DNA of 64,000 nucleotides from Artemisia argyi (GCA_030686995.1 CM060691.1:87293055-87357054); one strand, 5' to 3'. Counted from the first letter of the stretch, positions 34,670 to 45,266 are shown. Notes: a model not told the origin generated them from the sequence alone. Program-made: numbers and translations.

Positions 34670-36387
34670 AGCCCCCGAGTTTAGTATGACATAGCGCACG
34701 GCTATGTTATGCTAAACTTAAGTTCTGTTTATGGCTGCGTAGGCTCAATCAACCTAATGCGACGGTGCGCACTGGGTTTATATGCGCGTAAGGGACAAAT
34801 CATACTGCGCAGTCCATATGCGACAGTGCGCACTGGGATTGCGATTGTGATTGTCTCACAATGGTGAAAGTGTCCGTGGCGAAGGTGGATTCCTATGCTG
34901 TATCCTGGGTAAGGACGTACCTTTTATACCAGTAGTGATACAACATTGTGCAACAGAAGACGTACTTCTGTGGCAGAAGTGCGCGTTGTCCGCGACAAAA
35001 GTGCGTTGTCCGCAACAAAGATGTGCGTAGTGCACAACAAAAGTGTGCGCAGTGCGCAGAGGTGCGCACTGTTTGCGCGTCTTTACAACCGACATAGGAC
35101 GTCTCCCATGCGGCAAGATGGTGCGAATATTTAAATTCGTCTTTGTACCGGGCCTGCAGTACCTCTTACGTACGATCTGCTTCCAAATATACCTGCGTAA
35201 CGCTGTCGCGCGCAGTGGTATTATATACCCTGGTAGCCCCCCAAGTTTGATGGTGCTACTCGTGTAGGAGTATTAAACTTAAGTATTCAAATCCTGAAAA
35301 ATACTCAATGCAAAGATTAGAAGTATATGTCGCGAATCGCGACTCATAAAACCTAATGAGGTAAAAGATTAGCGCGTAGCAAAAATATAGCACATAGCAT
35401 ATATAATAAGAGAAGTAGTAGTACAAATTACACCTATCGTGAGGTTTTACAAACTACATAAAATAAATAGCACGTAGCTAAAAAATTGTGCGCATGTAGC
35501 GATTAATTAATTTTTCTTTATTTTTATGATAATAAAAATAATGGCGCGGATGGATGTACCATGACCGCGAGTAATAGATTTATCGTGCACGCACAGACGC
35601 AGATAGATTTATCGTGACCGCATGGACTCTAACGTTTTGTGGATATTCGCAGTTGACCACGGCTTACGTCCAGTGCATGTATGTAACAGTGACAAAGCGC
35701 TCATGGCGAATGACTAGCATCGTGGTGCCTGTACGTGACAGTGCGATTGTGTCGCCAATCTGCGAAGATTTCCTAACGCATGGTCTAACGCGGGTAGATT
35801 TATCGCCACTGCGCTATTTCGCGGCTAAAAGATAAAATAGATCCGATCGTGCGGACGTAGCGCGTGGCTATAGGTAAAATCGTGTTTACCATAAATAAAA
35901 GATTTATGTAAAATCTTTTTAATAGTTAAAAGATAGCATATCTTAAAAGATATGTACCAAAAAATATTAATAGATAATATCTTTTTAAATTTATGAAATA
36001 TTGGTATATATGTCTACGTATTATTTAGATCAAATATAACTTTTGAATATTTAACAATATTACTTTATTGTTTCTCTTTCCCTTTTGATTCGTGGAACAC
36101 AGGGACTAATTTAATGAAAAAGAAAACATAATAGCTTATGGTTTATCTTTACGTGTCATGACTCTTTTGGGTTTCGGGAGTAACCGAATAAACAAAAGAC
36201 TCGATTTAGCTTATAGATCAGCCGTATATTGTTGACCAAAAAATACGAGATTGCAACTTGTAGTTGTTATATTTTTGATTCGTGTACTGCGTACAAAGAA
36301 TAAAGTTACCGCATACGTGTAGTTGTATATCGGTGCAACGATGGTTGCGTTCTAGTCCGGTGAGAGCACGACACTTGTCGTAGCCAT

Positions 36388-36406
36388 GTCCCACGGATGG
36401 CGCCAA
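36388..36406 (-). other. Primer binding site of internal copy nearer 35 kb
   Basis: The same TTGGCGCCATCCGTGGGAC, next to LTR c. Confidence 0.7.
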
Positions 36407-36408
36407 CT

Positions 36409-36823
36409 TGTTGATGCATAATCTGGCGCGGACTTATTCAACGACTCTCCTTGGGCCGTTAGTCGTCTTCATAAGCCCTAAGTAGACCTGTACAACAAAG
36501 AGAACCCGTTAGGAGTGGACCCGAGGCCGTAGCCCCGGGATCCACCTCCGACGGTCAAGTTAGTATGTGATGCGCGGAGCATATAATAGCTATTAGGTTT
36601 AGGGTAACCTGTTTGGTTGTATTGTAATCTGTTCATGAATGAGACCCCAGCCATGTATTTATAGGACACGGATTAGGGTTAACGCATAGGGTGGGCCGCT
36701 GGCTACCCGGGCCTGGCCCATTCCTGGCCCAGTCCGGACCATACGTCCACAAGATGCGTAAAGTGGGCCGCTGGCTACCCGGGCCTGACCCATTCCTGGC
36801 CCAGTCCGGACCATACGTCCACA
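36409..36823 (-). repeat. LTR c of the tandem element
   Basis: The outer 5' LTR on the element strand. It starts TGTGGACGTATGG at 36823, has its TATA box at 36656-36663, and is followed by the TCTGT duplication. Confidence 0.9.
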
Positions 36824-37012
36824 TCTGTGTAACAAAGTAGGTTCAAGTTTGATTTAATTTAAAAGTTCTTCTTAAGCTTTGTGTTAGTAGATTCCGCATA
36901 CTTTACAAGGTCAAACAGTATTTCAATATTAATAGTGTTGAGTTTACTCAATATTGTTAAATCTTACAAGCTACAAAGTAGTTTGGTCAGAGTATATCGA
37001 TCCAACATGCAT

Positions 37013-37710
37013 GCAAATGGAAGACATGGAATCGTAAATGTAAATAAAAGATGAAATGGTAAAACTTATGATGTTATGTCATGATCTCTCCCTTGGAAAT
37101 GATCTGTATGCTGTTGTGAATCGTCCTTCTAAAGCCTCCCTTCGCTCTCTGACTTTTTGTGGTGTGGAAGTTATATGAAATGCAGAAATTATGGCTTGTA
37201 TTTATAGGCCCGACGAGGCTACGGCGTAACCTAGAGTTGCGGTTGCGCAATAACTAGTGTAATCTTCAAACGATCTTTTCCGTAAATAACAGTTACGGCC
37301 TAACTAAAATGACTAGTTACGCCTTAATTCTTGGCGGCAACAGCTACGTCGTAGCCTTGGTTCATGGCTACGCCTTAATCTTCTAGGGTTTTCTTCTACG
37401 TCGTAATCTTCTTACTTAGCTACGACCGTAATCTCGTACAAATCTTGAAACCCATTCTGTGTAAAATCTATGCCGTAACCCCATGAGTTGATTACGGCGT
37501 AGCCTTCTTTGTCATGAAATCTTTTAAGTCTTGGAATAGTTACGGCGTAACCTCAGGTATTAGCTACGCCGTAATCTTCAGTAAGCACTGACTTGGTCTT
37601 TATGTATAAATTCATAGCTACGGCGTAAATAGAGAGTGTAACTACGCCGTAACTTCTTCAAGCATACTAAAAGTCAAATCTTGTAAGTTCCTTTCTAATT
37701 CCACGTCTCT
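37013..37710 (-). repeat. Minus-strand LTR-like region with arrayed TACGCCGTA palindromes
   Basis: A TATA box (minus TATAAATA, 37199-37206) has about 450 bp of upstream sequence (37210-37660) with 13 or so copies of TACGGCGTA/TACGCCGTA or one-base variants. Downstream sequence continues across the solo LTR insertion to about 31.5 kb. Layout (short CpG palindromes in U3, TATA, R-U5) suggests an LTR in minus orientation, but its termini and any PBS were not found. Confidence 0.5.
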
Positions 37711-37844
37711 TCTGCTCCTATGCTCACTTGTAACCTGAAAACGAAATATAATGAAATCAAAGTATATATTCTTATAAAACGATACAATAATGAGCATATT
37801 AGGGGGAAATTGACACTTAATTATCAGGATTATTTGAGGTCATC

Positions 37845-37847
<3 letters not shown>

Positions 37848-37929
<82 letters not shown>
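37848..37929. repeat. (GA)n microsatellite
   Basis: About 40 GA units. Open frames overlapping it (37720-38225, both strands) encode only Arg-Glu or Leu-Ser runs and were discarded. Confidence 0.98.
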
Positions 37930-37934
<5 letters not shown>

Positions 37935-38301
37935 CACATAGTTGGAAATATATAATTTATAAAGAATAACCCTAATCGCTAAGTATTTATAATTCAGCTG
38001 AACGAAAAGCACGACTATTTTCTCATATTTCCACTTGAAGTCAAATCTTTCTATTTTTTTCATTTTCAGTCTAGGGATGGCAACGGGCGAGAAAAAACCC
38101 ATAACCTGTGAGTACCAGCACCATGATGGGTGGGTAACCCCGTCTTTTTTACCCATGGGTGAGTCGTGGGTGAAAAAATGAACCCACCAGCGGGTGGTAG
38201 GTGGGTGGCGGGTAATGTTTACCATTCATAATACCTGTGAACCAATTTTTTTTTATTAAACTTACATTTATTATATTACTTAAATATTGGTCATTTTATT
38301 A

Positions 38302-38307
<6 letters not shown>

Positions 38308-38373
<66 letters not shown>
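38308..38373. repeat. (TA)n microsatellite
   Basis: About 33 TA units within the hAT-like element. Confidence 0.98.
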
Positions 38374-38376
<3 letters not shown>

Positions 38377-38474
38377 ATAATCACCTAAACCTATTAAAAA
38401 ACAAAGCATATTAAACGTCTCTTTTGAGATCCAATACTATAAGAAGAATATGAATTATCAAAGCATCAAATATA

Positions 38475-38871
38475 TCTGTACTACATATTAAAGAAAAACG
38501 GTCAAATCTTGAAAAGTGAAATGTTAAAAGTCAAAGGTGAGAGAAATGTATAGTGTTATTTTTAAAACACCCTAAAATAAAAAGTACATGTTATTATTAT
38601 ACACATTATAGAAATTAATAAAGCACACAAAGCTTCATACAAGCTAACAAGTTGATGGTACATATAGTTTTATAAACTGGACCAGACCAACGGGTTCATC
38701 CGGGAATCGGTGTCGCCACTAGTTCGGCTAATCAATAAAAGCCATCCGAAAATGAACCAGAGAGGACCCGTTGAAATCGATACAAACTGGTGAATCAGGT
38801 CTCATCGAGATCTATTTCTCAGTTAATCGTCACAGGGTACCCATCGCCGCAACGCGCGAGTACCCTGCTAT
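38475..38871 (+). mobile_element. Possible small Helitron inside the hAT-like element
   Basis: It starts TCTGTACTACATATTAAAG after an A, like plant Helitron 5' ends. Near the other end an inverted pair CAGGGTAC (38832-38839) / GTACCCTG (38860-38867) surrounds CGCAACGCGCGAG, then CTAT, close to the Helitron terminal hairpin plus CTRR. The last bases do not fit exactly. About 380 bp after it (38872-39255) is further unassigned insert, beginning with another ACTATATATAAAG-like start. Confidence 0.4.
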
Positions 38872-40334
38872 ACTATATATAAAGGGAAAACCAAAAAGTA
38901 AAAAGCGAAAAGTTGAAACTAAAAAATGAAATGTTGAAAATATATATTTCAAAAGGATACTATTAATAAATATCGAAAATTGGGTAGACCGGGACGCTTC
39001 AAACTCGGCAGATTGGCCCGATTTAATTTGACCCATTTCGACCCAACCCATCGGGTTGACTCGGTTTAAATCGACCCGTTTTTTGACCGGAATGGTTTAA
39101 CCGGTTGAACTACCCTGGGTCGAACCGGGTTTCAAAATATCATGTTTAATCCTCAAATCTTCAAACTTTTATTATTTTCGTTTATAACCCATAAACTTTT
39201 TTTAACACAAAACGATTTGTCGCTATAAAATCTCGTTGATATGCATGAGGTACTCGTCTAATATACTTAATATCTCAATTCTCAAGCTAAGTTCGTTCAT
39301 ACTTGGTCTTGTGATTTTAATGCACATGTAACCACTAATTTAACGCAATAATTAATGAGTCCTAAAAGTAAAATTTATAATTTTTTTTATCTATTAATGC
39401 TAATAGTAATTATAATTAATGGATAGTTGACTAATTGTGTGCATATTTTATCAATATGTCGTAACTTATGCACCTTCTAATCAAGTTTGATTTTCAAAGC
39501 ATTCGAAAACATGTGTGTAAATGTTACGTTTCACAAACTCACGGGTTTACCTACGGGCAATGGGTACCCGTGGCATTGTGGGTAAACCTGTCACACCCGT
39601 TTTAAAATACCCACGTATATACCGTTCAAAATACATGCGAACCCATATTTTTTTTATTAAACTTACATTTATCATATTACTTAAATATTTGTCATGTTAT
39701 TAGTATATAAATTTAATAATCACCTAATCCTATTAAAAAACAAAGCATATTTAAGAAGAATATAAATCATCAAAGTATCAAATATATATACTTAATATCT
39801 CAATTCTCAAGCCAAGTTCGTCCATACTTGGTCTTGCGATTTTAATGCACATGTAACCACTAATTTTACGCAACAATTCATGAATCCTAATAGTAAAATT
39901 TATACTTTTCTTTGTATGTATTAATGTTATTAGTAATATATAATTAGTGGACAGTTGATTAATTGTGTGCATAGTTTTATCAATAGGTCGTAACTTATGC
40001 ACTTTCTAATCAAGTTTGATTTTCAAAACACTCGAAAACATGTGTGTAAATGTTACATTTCACAAACTCACGGGTTTACGTGCGGTCAATGGGTACCTAT
40101 GGCATGTGCATGGGCAAAAAATTGTACCTACAGATGGGTGGTGGGCAAGAGAAAAATCGCGAGTGACAGATTAGATGTATCCGTGCCCATTGCCCACGGG
40201 TGAGATCCTTATTCCAGTCCATGCAAACTAAAACAAAAACAAAATATATCGAAATTGAGATCAATATAAATATCATATTTGTCATAAATACAAATAATCA
40301 ATCTTAACCATCCATTTTTCATATAAATTAATAA

Positions 40335-40735
40335 AAAAACAAATTTTCACCTTTTAAAAAAAAACATCATATCTTGCAAACGGTAAATCTCCATGCTACA
40401 AAAAATACACCAGACGAGAATTAAATTATCTATATATAGATATACAATTCTCTATACTTTCGTCGAACTTTCTTTTTTCAAAATTTTCGACTAGAAAAAT
40501 CACATATAATTAAATCACATGTGATTTGTAAAAATCAAATCACATGTGATTTTTACAAAACATATATGATTTTACCAAATCACGTGTGATTTTTTTGTGC
40601 GGAAATTTTGAAAAAAAAATTGTCGAAAGTATATAGAAATTTAATTCTCGTCGCGAGATATAATTTTTTTAAAGTAACGATTAACGGTTTATGAGATATT
40701 TAATTTTTAAAAAAATTGTGAAAGTTTAGTTTTTT
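40335..40735. mobile_element. Foldback element with long inverted arms
   Basis: The left arm (about 40341-40490) and right arm (about 40600-40731) are imperfect reverse complements over some 130-150 bp; for example AAACGGTAAATCTC pairs with GATTAACGGTTTATGAGAT, and TACTTTCGTCGAA with TTGTCGAAAGTA. The centre has three or four copies of the palindrome ATCACATGTGAT. The structure fits a MITE or foldback unit; related single arms lie at 29.55 and 52.3 kb. Confidence 0.65.
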
Positions 40736-40741
40736 GTTTTG

Positions 40742-40744
<3 letters not shown>

Positions 40745-40787
<43 letters not shown>
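40745..40787. repeat. Poly(A) run
   Basis: 43 consecutive A on the plus strand, next to the foldback element. Confidence 0.98.
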
Positions 40788-40789
<2 letters not shown>

Positions 40790-41547
40790 ATGAATGGCCA
40801 AGATTGGTTTATTGGATATATGAGAAATATGCGATCTATATTGAACTTTTGGCTCGAAATTATAAAGAAAATATTACTTGTTTATACCTTTAAGCGGATA
40901 ACAAACTTCTTTAGTTCTATCCATGGCATCCAAGATATATTAGTTTGTTTATATCCGCATTACCTCTCTAAAAGAAAATTACGCCTATAAGTTTCTCAAA
41001 GTGATTTATTATAGTGCTTCCAGGGGCTTTAAAGAGTGAGAAGTAGTATACCATAAAAAATCTAAACTCAAATCTTACACCTGTGAATTAACGACGAGTA
41101 AAGAAGTACGGCGTGCTCACACCGATTAAAGAATTAACGATGACTAAAAAAGTACGGCGTGCTTCAATTAGACGTATAAGTGGGACTCATCCCTTCTCAC
41201 CAACTTTAATTTTTTTTCCTAGAGATACAAATAAACTATAATAATTTTCAAAAAAGAAACGAACCAATAAACTAATACGTGTACAAAATAAATAAATAAT
41301 GATCCATACCGACATCAATTTAGAAATATTTGATCTAGTTTGTTTTTGTATTATAATCGAGTTCTTCTATGAATGAATCTAGTTTATAGATTTACTAATA
41401 ACACGTATTAGTTTAGTGTTGATACGTTGTCTCTAGTTTATATTATGTGTTGTCAGCCTGACTAATAATGCAATCAGATTAACAATCTATATAAGAACTA
41501 CATAGTTGTTATATATAGAGAGCTTATAGTGACATTTTCAGTTACCA
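40790..41547 (+). promoter_or_regulatory. Upstream region of the receptor kinase gene, with TATA box
   Basis: The proximal promoter has TATATAAG at 41488-41495, 53 bp before the ATG. A 46-bp-period direct repeat lies at 41085-41117 and 41131-41164 (GAATTAACGA...GTACGGCGTGCT). The remainder is AT-rich with no other gene. Confidence 0.6.
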
Positions 41548-43959
41548 ATGGCTCTCCTGTTTCTATTCAATGCGATTGGATTAATATTCATTACGCTAAC
41601 ACAATTCATATCCTCTTCGTCTCCTTTTTCTTCACCACCCTATGGATTAAAACTAGGCTCATCTCTCTCAGTAGAGAAAAGAGATGACTTTCTGATCTCA
41701 CCAAACGGCATTTTTACTGCCGGATTTTACAACGTTGGAGAGAATGCTTATTGCTTTTCAGTATGGTTGACTAAACCTATGTCAGACGGGAGTCGAACTA
41801 TATTGTGGATGGCTAACCGAGATTTACCAGTTAATGGGAAGTCCTCAAAGCTTTCCTTGTTAGAAACAGGAAATCTGGTCTTGAGGGATGCGTATCAGGG
41901 GTTGCCTATTTGGACCACAACTACTAGAGATTCGACGCAAACTGCTGTGTTGAAAATGAATAATTCAGGAAACCTTTTTCTTCAAAATAAAGATGAAGAA
42001 ATTGTATGGCAAAGCTTTGATTCCCCAACGGATACCCTCCTTCCGAATCAACCACTCACAAAATTTGCAACACTTGTCTCTTCAAGAAGTCGAACAAATT
42101 ACGCATCTGGTTTCTACAAGCTCTTTTTTGACAACGACAACGTTCTTCGACTTGTGTATAGTGACTCTAACTTCATAGGCATCTATTGGCCTAATCCTGA
42201 GTTTCGAGCCTGGGAAAATGGTAGGAGTACCTACGGAAGCAGAAGAATTGCGACCTTGGATTCTTCCGGTCATTTCACCTCAACCGATGATCTATTGTTC
42301 AATACATCAGATGCTGGAGATCAGCCGTTGAGAAGGTTGACTATGGACTATGATGGCAACGTCCGAGTGTATAGTCTAGATGAGTTCATAAGAATATGGA
42401 AAGTTACCTGGCAAGCTATTTTCGAAACATGTAAAATCCATGGAAGTTGCGGAGAAAATAGTACGTGTTTCAATGATCCTAGTTATGGCAGGAAGTGTTC
42501 TTGCTTACCGAATCACAAGAGGATCAATTACACAGATTGGTCATATGGTTGTGAACCCGAGTTCAAGCCGTCATTATGTGGTAATGGTGAGGATCACTAT
42601 TTACACCTTGCTCATTTTGATTTTTGGGGTTACGATTTTGTATACATGCCAAATACAACTCTAAGTGCATGTAAGCAAGACTGCAGTAATAGATGCACTT
42701 GCAAAGGGTTCCAGTTTAAGTATGACTGGACCAAAGGCTTTTCTAATTGTTACCCCAAATTTCTGTTGGTGAACGGATATGGATCATCCAATTTTAATGG
42801 TTCCATGTATTTAAAGATACCAAAAAATATTCCCTTGTCTTCAAATAACAATAAGGCTATTAACGACTTTAGCTTAAACTGTTCCAACAAACCTACAATC
42901 CAACTTGATAGACCTTATGACTTAAAGCGAGCAAAAGAGTCCATCAAGTTTCTGATGCTGATTGCGTATGTATTTGGTGCACTTGAGATAATTTGTGTAA
43001 TTTACTTCTTCTATGGAACCCGTTCACGTAAAAGTACTACACAAGGTTACCTCCAAGCTGCCACCAGATTTAAGAGATTCAGCTATTCTGAATTAAAAAA
43101 GGCCTCAAACAATTTCAGCGAAGAGATAGGAAGAGGAGGTGGTGGCATAGTATACAAAGGAGTACTGTCAGACAACCGTGTCGTAGCAATCAAACGTCTT
43201 AATGAATCTAGTAAGAACCAAGGGGAAGCGGAACTTCAAGCAGAGATAAGTACCCTTGGGACACTTAACCACATGAACTTAATAGAAATGTGGGGGTATT
43301 GTGCTGAGAGTAAAAACAGGCTTTTGGTTTATGATTATATGGTTAAGGGATCACTGGCTCAGAATTTACATTGCAGTGAACTGGACTGGGATAAGAAATA
43401 TGAGATTGCATTGGGCACCGCAAAAGGGCTTGCTTATCTACATGAAGAATGCTTGGAATGGATTTTGCATTGTGACGTTAAGCCTCAAAATATCTTGCTG
43501 GATTGTGATTACATGCCAAAGGTAGCAGATTTTGGGCTGTCTAGGTTATTGGATAGAGACGAGACTCGTAATTTAGAGTTTACAAAAGCAAGAGGGACGA
43601 GAGGATACATGGCTCCAGAATGGCTATATGTTAATATTCCTATAACGTCAAAAGTTGATGTGTATAGCTATGGAGTGGTAATGTTAGAGATGATGACTGG
43701 TCGGAGCCCAACAGATACCAATCAAAGTGAGGGGTCAGAAGTAAGTTTGCACAACTGGGTGGCAGAAAAGATTTTGGCCGCTGGTGGAAAGAACGACTGG
43801 GTTCAAGAAGTTATATACTTGACAGCTGATGGGAATTATAACATAAGTAGACTGGGAACTCTGATTAAGGTGGCTTTACGTTGTTGTGAGGAAGATAAGG
43901 ATGCAAGACCAACCATGAAGCAGGTGGTGGATATGCTGCTGCATGTAGAAGATGCATGA
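41548..43959 (+). CDS. G-type lectin S-receptor-like Ser/Thr kinase, ZmPK1 type (803 aa)
   Basis: A single-exon gene for a plasma-membrane receptor kinase. Residues 1-22 form a signal peptide. A bulb-type lectin domain spans about 40-150 (SPNGIFTAGFY, SFDSPTDTLLP), followed by an S-locus glycoprotein part, an EGF-like region (295-320, CKIHGSCGENSTC) and a PAN-like Cys-rich region (345-405). One membrane span lies at about 467-490. The kinase covers about 525-800, with the glycine loop GRGGGGIVYKG, Lys549 in VAIKR, HCDVKPQN (641-648), DFG (661-663) and APEW (689-692). All catalytic residues are present, so it should be active. The catalytic-loop Arg is replaced by Cys (HCD for HRD), making it a non-RD kinase, common in receptor kinases of defence. 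The family includes maize ZmPK1; the ligand is unknown. The start was chosen at the first Met preceding a hydrophobic leader; a TATA box lies upstream. Confidence 0.95.
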   Translation: MALLFLFNAIGLIFITLTQFISSSSPFSSPPYGLKLGSSLSVEKRDDFLISPNGIFTAGFYNVGENAYCFSVWLTKPMSDGSRTILWMANRDLPVNGKSSKLSLLETGNLVLRDAYQGLPIWTTTTRDSTQTAVLKMNNSGNLFLQNKDEEIVWQSFDSPTDTLLPNQPLTKFATLVSSRSRTNYASGFYKLFFDNDNVLRLVYSDSNFIGIYWPNPEFRAWENGRSTYGSRRIATLDSSGHFTSTDDLLFNTSDAGDQPLRRLTMDYDGNVRVYSLDEFIRIWKVTWQAIFETCKIHGSCGENSTCFNDPSYGRKCSCLPNHKRINYTDWSYGCEPEFKPSLCGNGEDHYLHLAHFDFWGYDFVYMPNTTLSACKQDCSNRCTCKGFQFKYDWTKGFSNCYPKFLLVNGYGSSNFNGSMYLKIPKNIPLSSNNNKAINDFSLNCSNKPTIQLDRPYDLKRAKESIKFLMLIAYVFGALEIICVIYFFYGTRSRKSTTQGYLQAATRFKRFSYSELKKASNNFSEEIGRGGGGIVYKGVLSDNRVVAIKRLNESSKNQGEAELQAEISTLGTLNHMNLIEMWGYCAESKNRLLVYDYMVKGSLAQNLHCSELDWDKKYEIALGTAKGLAYLHEECLEWILHCDVKPQNILLDCDYMPKVADFGLSRLLDRDETRNLEFTKARGTRGYMAPEWLYVNIPITSKVDVYSYGVVMLEMMTGRSPTDTNQSEGSEVSLHNWVAEKILAAGGKNDWVQEVIYLTADGNYNISRLGTLIKVALRCCEEDKDARPTMKQVVDMLLHVEDA

Positions 43960-44447
43960 TGATTAAGGTTTAGATTTTTTATCATGCATGATTTATTAGC
44001 TAGAGTTTGTCAGTTACTTATTCACTCACTCTATACCTAAGAGAATCCGAGACCTTTTGATATTTTATAGTACTTAATTAAATATATAGATACAAAATAC
44101 ACCAATCGCCAATTTGAACTAAAGTACATGTTTCAAGTTGTTTAATAATTAGCTTCTATATTTTAGACTTTTAGGCACTTAAATTTCTTATATCAATGGT
44201 GTGTTAAGAAACAATAATATGGGGAGGTCCATGTCTCGTCCTAATTTTGTACATGTTTTTGTCCTTCATTGATCTCCAAAAACCAAGCTCTTCCACCCAT
44301 AATCAATCTCTCGTTGCATCCACCACAAAACCATGCAATAAATAAGCATTGTCTTTTGACATTCAATAATTTACAAACAAATCAACACCCTAGTTATTAT
44401 CTCCTTTAATTCATACTATTTTTCGCCAACAAATTAAGTCACGAAAA
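43960..44447. other. Intergenic, between kinase and AGP genes
   Basis: AT-rich, tandem orientation of the flanking genes. It probably holds the kinase 3' UTR and the AGP promoter; no clear TATA box was picked out. Confidence 0.5.
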
Positions 44448-44738
44448 ATGGCCCGTCAAATGATTGTTATTATTCTTGCACTCGTATTTATTGCTTTTGT
44501 GGGATTTGCCGCAGCTGCAGATACCCCGGCTGCCACACCAGCATCCTCTACTGCTGAATCACCTAAAGCATCCCCATCTACCGACGCTTCAGGTGCGGGT
44601 GCAACTGCTCCTGCCGATGGCTCAACATCAGGGGATGCAGCTGCTAGTGATGCAGGTGGAGCATCACCCTCTCTCATCTCCTTAAAAGTCTCTGCCATTG
44701 CAGCTGCATTAACCGTTGCTGGTTTCTTCTTGTTGTAG
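44448..44738 (+). CDS. Classical arabinogalactan protein, small, GPI-anchored (96 aa)
   Basis: The predicted product has a signal peptide (1-23, IVIILALVFIAFVGF then AAA). A short Ala/Ser/Thr/Pro-rich body (about 24-72) has the AP, SP and TP dipeptides that receive arabinogalactan chains (ADTPAATPASS, SPKASPSTDASG). A C-terminal hydrophobic segment (about 78-96) fits GPI-anchor addition after the Ser/Gly/Ala-rich DAGGAS. Arabinogalactan proteins are heavily O-glycosylated cell-surface proteoglycans at the plasma membrane and wall; individual roles are seldom known. The Lys residues are few and there is no fasciclin domain, so it is of the classical short type. The overlapping frames on both strands reflect the biased composition. 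Confidence 0.92.
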   Translation: MARQMIVIILALVFIAFVGFAAAADTPAATPASSTAESPKASPSTDASGAGATAPADGSTSGDAAASDAGGASPSLISLKVSAIAAALTVAGFFLL

Positions 44739-45266
44739 ATAATAATTTATGTATTTTATTTGTGTCAAATTTACATAAAGATTAGACTAGTGGATAAATT
44801 GCATGGGAAATTTTGTATTGTGATTATATATTGAGAAATCCCTTGTATTTCCTTGGGGATTATATACACAAAATAAATTTATGATTGATTCTATTTAATG
44901 GATGGAAAATACACAATACTCTAGTGTGAACGACTCAAGTTCTGATTCAGAGGGACAAAATAGAGGACTTCGACATTTTATAACTAGTGAAAACCGCATG
45001 TTATCAAGTATCAACGCAGAAAAGTGTAGAATTTTAGTTGCTTAAAAGAACAATCTTGCTACATGTGAAAAACTGTCAAGGACATGGTTATATATATTGA
45101 AACTAAATTGTTTCTAAAAATATACTTTTTGTGCTTTTTGGATACAAAATGAGAGAAACAATAAAGAAATAACTTAATCATTGAACTTTTTTGAACTCTA
45201 TTTTAAAATCTGGACTTTAAGTTTACTTTTCTTATATTACTCGATAAACAGCTCAATGATCATATA

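Larger units (their letters stand above)
32101..36823 (-). mobile_element. Tandem non-autonomous gypsy element, LTR-internal-LTR-internal-LTR
   Basis: The structure is three 415-bp LTRs (32101-32515, 34255-34669, 36409-36823) and two 1739-bp internal parts (32516-34254, 34670-36408), an exact 2154-bp period. Only the outermost ends carry a target duplication (TCTGT at 32096-32100 and 36824-36828). On the minus strand each LTR runs TGTGGACG...CATCAACA. A PBS (TTGGCGCCATCCGTGGGAC) follows two LTRs and a purine tract (CTCGGGGGCT) precedes two. The internal parts have no ORF of note. The repeats differ at only a few sites (e.g. 32155, 32795). The PBS resembles those of Tat-lineage gypsy elements. 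Small open frames here recur at 2154-bp spacing and are not genes. Confidence 0.93.
31749..37007 (+). mobile_element. Solo LTR (531 bp without insert), copia-like, split by a tandem LTR element
   Basis: The ends are TGTTGG...CCAACA, flanked by TGCAT at 31744-31748 and 37008-37012. Removing the inserted element (32101-36823) and one TCTGT leaves 531 bp with a TATA box (TATAAAAG, 31992-31999). No internal region, PBS or second LTR is present, so it is a solo LTR produced by unequal recombination before the insertion, or retained afterwards. Confidence 0.85.
38072..40211. mobile_element. hAT-like non-autonomous element with internal duplication
   Basis: It starts TAGGGATGGCAACGGGCGAG and ends, reversed, TAAGGATCTCACCCGTGGGC, between TTTCAGTC (38064-38071) and TTCCAGTC (40212-40219), a one-mismatch 8-bp duplication. 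The interior holds a diverged direct repeat of about 540 bp: 38228-38474 plus 39256-39620 matches 39640-40110. The first copy is interrupted by about 780 bp. ACGGGTACCC/GGGTACCCATGGG strings recur. No transposase frame is present. Confidence 0.6.

Noticed and set aside
32170..36824. Sets of identical small ORFs on both strands (e.g. 32170-32361, 34324-34515, 36478-36669)
   Set aside because: They recur only because the element is tandemly repeated; no domain and no codon signal.
37210..37660. CRISPR-like array from the regular TACGCCGTA repeats
   Set aside because: The repeats are only 9 bp with irregular spacing, in a plant LTR-like promoter region.
37720..38225. ORFs of 73 and 131 codons on opposite strands
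   Set aside because: Both are mostly the translation of the GA/CT microsatellite.
44456..44698. Alternative frames over the AGP gene
   Set aside because: Composition shadows of the Ala/Ser/Pro/Thr-rich AGP; only the plus frame has signal peptide and GPI signal.
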